Shown here: piece after piece, positions 33,162 through 34,892 of the stretch
Position numbering within the stretch: position 1 is the first letter of the stretch
Layout: every line of letters begins with the position of its first letter
Assembly (NCBI GenBank): GCA_015233465.1
Contig: JADFXP010000027.1
Coordinates: 1 to 34,892, forward strand
Source of the DNA: Candidatus Magnetominusculus dajiuhuensis
GTDB taxonomy: Bacteria > Nitrospirota > Thermodesulfovibrionia > Thermodesulfovibrionales > Magnetobacteriaceae
Length of the DNA stretch: 34,892 nucleotides
Direction: 5' to 3'
Position numbers and translations under genes: made by a program
The notes under the pieces: model-generated
The model's input: the letters and a program-made list of their open reading frames with translations, nothing else
What the model was told of the DNA's origin: nothing
Database searches by the model: none

Positions 33162-34892
33162 AAACACTAAAGAATAATATCTTAGGAACTATAAGCGTTG
33201 CCATTGGTTTATTTATATCAATAAGCATTGCCACATACGATATTTGGGATAAAGGGGCATTCACATATTCAAGCGATCAGCCTCAGAATTATGGTGGAAT
33301 TGCTGGGGCATATATCTCAGATGTATTGTTTTCTGTAATAGGAATTTCAACGTATTTTATACCAGTCTTTATATTTGGTTACAGTCTGAAAAGGCTTACT
33401 GGCAGGGATAGGATTAAATCTAATCTACCGGGCTCTCTCCTTTTTATGCTTGCTATTTCAATGATTTCAACCCTTTTATCAGATACATTTCATGTAACCT
33501 CTGGAGCAATAACCGGAGGTCTTATAGGACATACATTAATTACCCCAATAGTTACGTTATTATCACCAGTTGGAGGATATATTGTCAGCCTTACAGTATT
33601 GGTATCATCAATAATTGTTTTAAGTCCAGTCTCACAGGCAATAAGTCTAAAACGTGATAAAAAAGTTCTTATGAGACCAGTAACATTTCAAAAACATCCT
33701 ATTCAAGTTGTAGAAAATACTGTGGAGATAGTTGAAGAGACGGATCAAGAAATAGAGCCAAAGATAGCAGAGGCTAAGTTCCCAGAGCTTCAAAAGGGCG
33801 TTTATATGCTGCCTCCTATAAGTTTCCTCTCGCCTCCGCCATCAAAAGAGCAGCAGATGTCAAAGGAAGAGCTTTTAAACGCGGCAACAATCTTGCAAAG
33901 CAAACTCCTTGACTTTGGGGTTCAAGGCAAGATTATGCAGATTCATCCTGGCCCTGTAATCACGATGTTTGAATTTGAACCCTCTCCCGGAATAAAGATT
34001 AGTAAAGTGGTATCGCTTTCAGATGACCTTGGGCGCGCTATGGGAGGTCTAAAGGTAAGGGTTACGCTGATACCGGGCAAGACTCCGATAGGAATAGAGG
34101 TGCCAAATATAAACAGGGCAGTAGTATCGCTTAAAGAGATAATTGATTCAGATAGTTTTAATAAAAAGAAATCCCTATTAACCCTTACGCTTGGCAAGGA
34201 TATTTATGGAACCCCTGTATCAGAAGACCTTGCAAGGATGCCGCATCTATTGGTAGCAGGGACAACTGGTTCTGGCAAGAGTGTCAGCGTAAATTCAATG
34301 ATAATGAGCATACTCTATAAGGCGCGTCCAACAGAGGTCAAGATGTTGATGATTGACCCAAAGCTGCTTGAGCTTTCAATATATGAAGGCATTCCTCATC
34401 TGATTTCACCCGTTATCACCAATCCAAAAGAGGCAACAGAGGCGCTTAAAAAGATGGTTATGGAGATGGACAGGCGGTATCGCCTGATTGCAGACAGCGG
34501 GGCGCGTAATATTGAGACATTTAATGCCCACGTTGAAGATGAACAAAAACTGCCGTTTATCATAATAATAATAGATGAGCTGGCAGATTTGATGTTTACA
34601 TCCTCTAAGAGTGTAGAGGATTCAATAGTGCGCCTAGCACAAATGGCAAGGGCAGCAGGGATTCATCTGATACTAGCAACCCAGCGCCCATCGGTTGATG
34701 TAATAACAGGGATAATCAAGGCGAATTTCCCGTCAAGGATAGCATTTCAGGTATCTTCAAAGGTTGACTCCCGCACGATTTTGGATACCCATGGTGCAGA
34801 AAAACTGCTTGGCAGAGGGGATATGCTCCTATTAAATCCGGGTGCAAGGATAATCAGGCTTCATGGTGCATATGTTTCAGAGGATGAGATAA
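33146..34892 (+). CDS. ftsK: DNA translocase FtsK, 5' part (cut by right edge)
   Basis: The ATG at 33146 overlaps the uppP end. The frame stays open for 582 codons to the window edge. The N-terminal region (about 10-165) has four membrane helices that anchor it at the septum. A short acidic linker follows, then the alpha domain (about 225-330) and the RecA-like motor with Walker A GTTGSGKS (Lys378) and Walker B IIIIDELADLM. LATQRPSVDVITG and FQVSSKVDSRTILD are typical FtsK/SpoIIIE motifs. It pumps DNA during division and dimer resolution. The linker is short, as in SpoIIIE-like members. The gamma DNA-reading domain would lie beyond the window. Confidence 0.95.
   Translation, partial: MGEGLKTLKNNILGTISVAIGLFISISIATYDIWDKGAFTYSSDQPQNYGGIAGAYISDVLFSVIGISTYFIPVFIFGYSLKRLTGRDRIKSNLPGSLLFMLAISMISTLLSDTFHVTSGAITGGLIGHTLITPIVTLLSPVGGYIVSLTVLVSSIIVLSPVSQAISLKRDKKVLMRPVTFQKHPIQVVENTVEIVEETDQEIEPKIAEAKFPELQKGVYMLPPISFLSPPPSKEQQMSKEELLNAATILQSKLLDFGVQGKIMQIHPGPVITMFEFEPSPGIKISKVVSLSDDLGRAMGGLKVRVTLIPGKTPIGIEVPNINRAVVSLKEIIDSDSFNKKKSLLTLTLGKDIYGTPVSEDLARMPHLLVAGTTGSGKSVSVNSMIMSILYKARPTEVKMLMIDPKLLELSIYEGIPHLISPVITNPKEATEALKKMVMEMDRRYRLIADSGARNIETFNAHVEDEQKLPFIIIIIDELADLMFTSSKSVEDSIVRLAQMARAAGIHLILATQRPSVDVITGIIKANFPSRIAFQVSSKVDSRTILDTHGAEKLLGRGDMLLLNPGARIIRLHGAYVSEDEI

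Overview
The window is AT-rich bacterial chromosomal DNA. It probably comes from an uncultured diderm lineage with a rich regulatory repertoire. It carries Hanks-type Ser/Thr kinases, PP2C and FHA proteins, a c-type-heme c-di-GMP sensor, type I glutamine synthetase with an adenylylation tyrosine, a cobalamin methylmutase, an archaeal-looking OMP decarboxylase and many short palindromic dispersed repeats. That mix fits Planctomycetota/Nitrospirota/Omnitrophota-like genomes, but the phylum cannot be fixed from this sequence. No tRNA, rRNA, CRISPR array or transposase gene was recognised.

Region 1 (1-7340, minus strand) is the unusual part. It holds tandem cassettes that share a near-identical leader: a TTGACA/TAyyAT promoter with a TACA-N3-TGTA dyad in its spacer, then AGGAGG-aac-ATGATG. 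Each visible cassette encodes a secreted protein with one or two copies of a cysteine-paired domain I do not recognise. In two cassettes this is followed 19 nt later by a phage tail tape-measure-like protein with a TP901-type core, one full length and one truncated. No capsid, portal, terminase or baseplate gene is present. The cassettes are decaying and recombining: one secreted gene has an in-frame amber codon, one tape-measure gene is cut short, a further tape-measure fragment is stranded at 6965-7178, and a fourth leader runs off the left edge.

Region 2 (7437-8844, minus) has a secreted SUEL-type lectin and a nitroreductase translationally coupled to a small unknown protein.

Region 3 (9010-19644, plus) is a compact signalling operon. 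A NusG/RfaH-like elongation factor comes first. It is followed by a membrane heme (CxxCH) GGDEF protein with a degenerate EAL domain, an FHA-zinc ribbon-Ser/Thr kinase, a PP2C-FHA-class III cyclase-like fusion, and a zinc ribbon-kinase-TPR protein carrying fourteen WD40 repeats. A YefM/YoeB-type toxin-antitoxin pair closes it. The genes are tightly spaced or overlap, so the phosphatase, kinases, FHA readers and nucleotide-second-messenger domains are probably made together. A DUF296 protein and cbiC follow.

Region 4 (20932-31065) is mostly housekeeping: cupin, lytic transglycosylase-like protein, glnA, 3D-domain protein, class I glutamine amidotransferase, gapA-pgk, a glycosyltransferase, a repeat-rich exported protein and pyrF. 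Palindromic repeats are scattered between them. Region 5 (31195-34892, plus) has a membrane histidine kinase, a 49-50 bp triple tandem repeat, uppP and the 5' part of ftsK, which is cut by the window edge.
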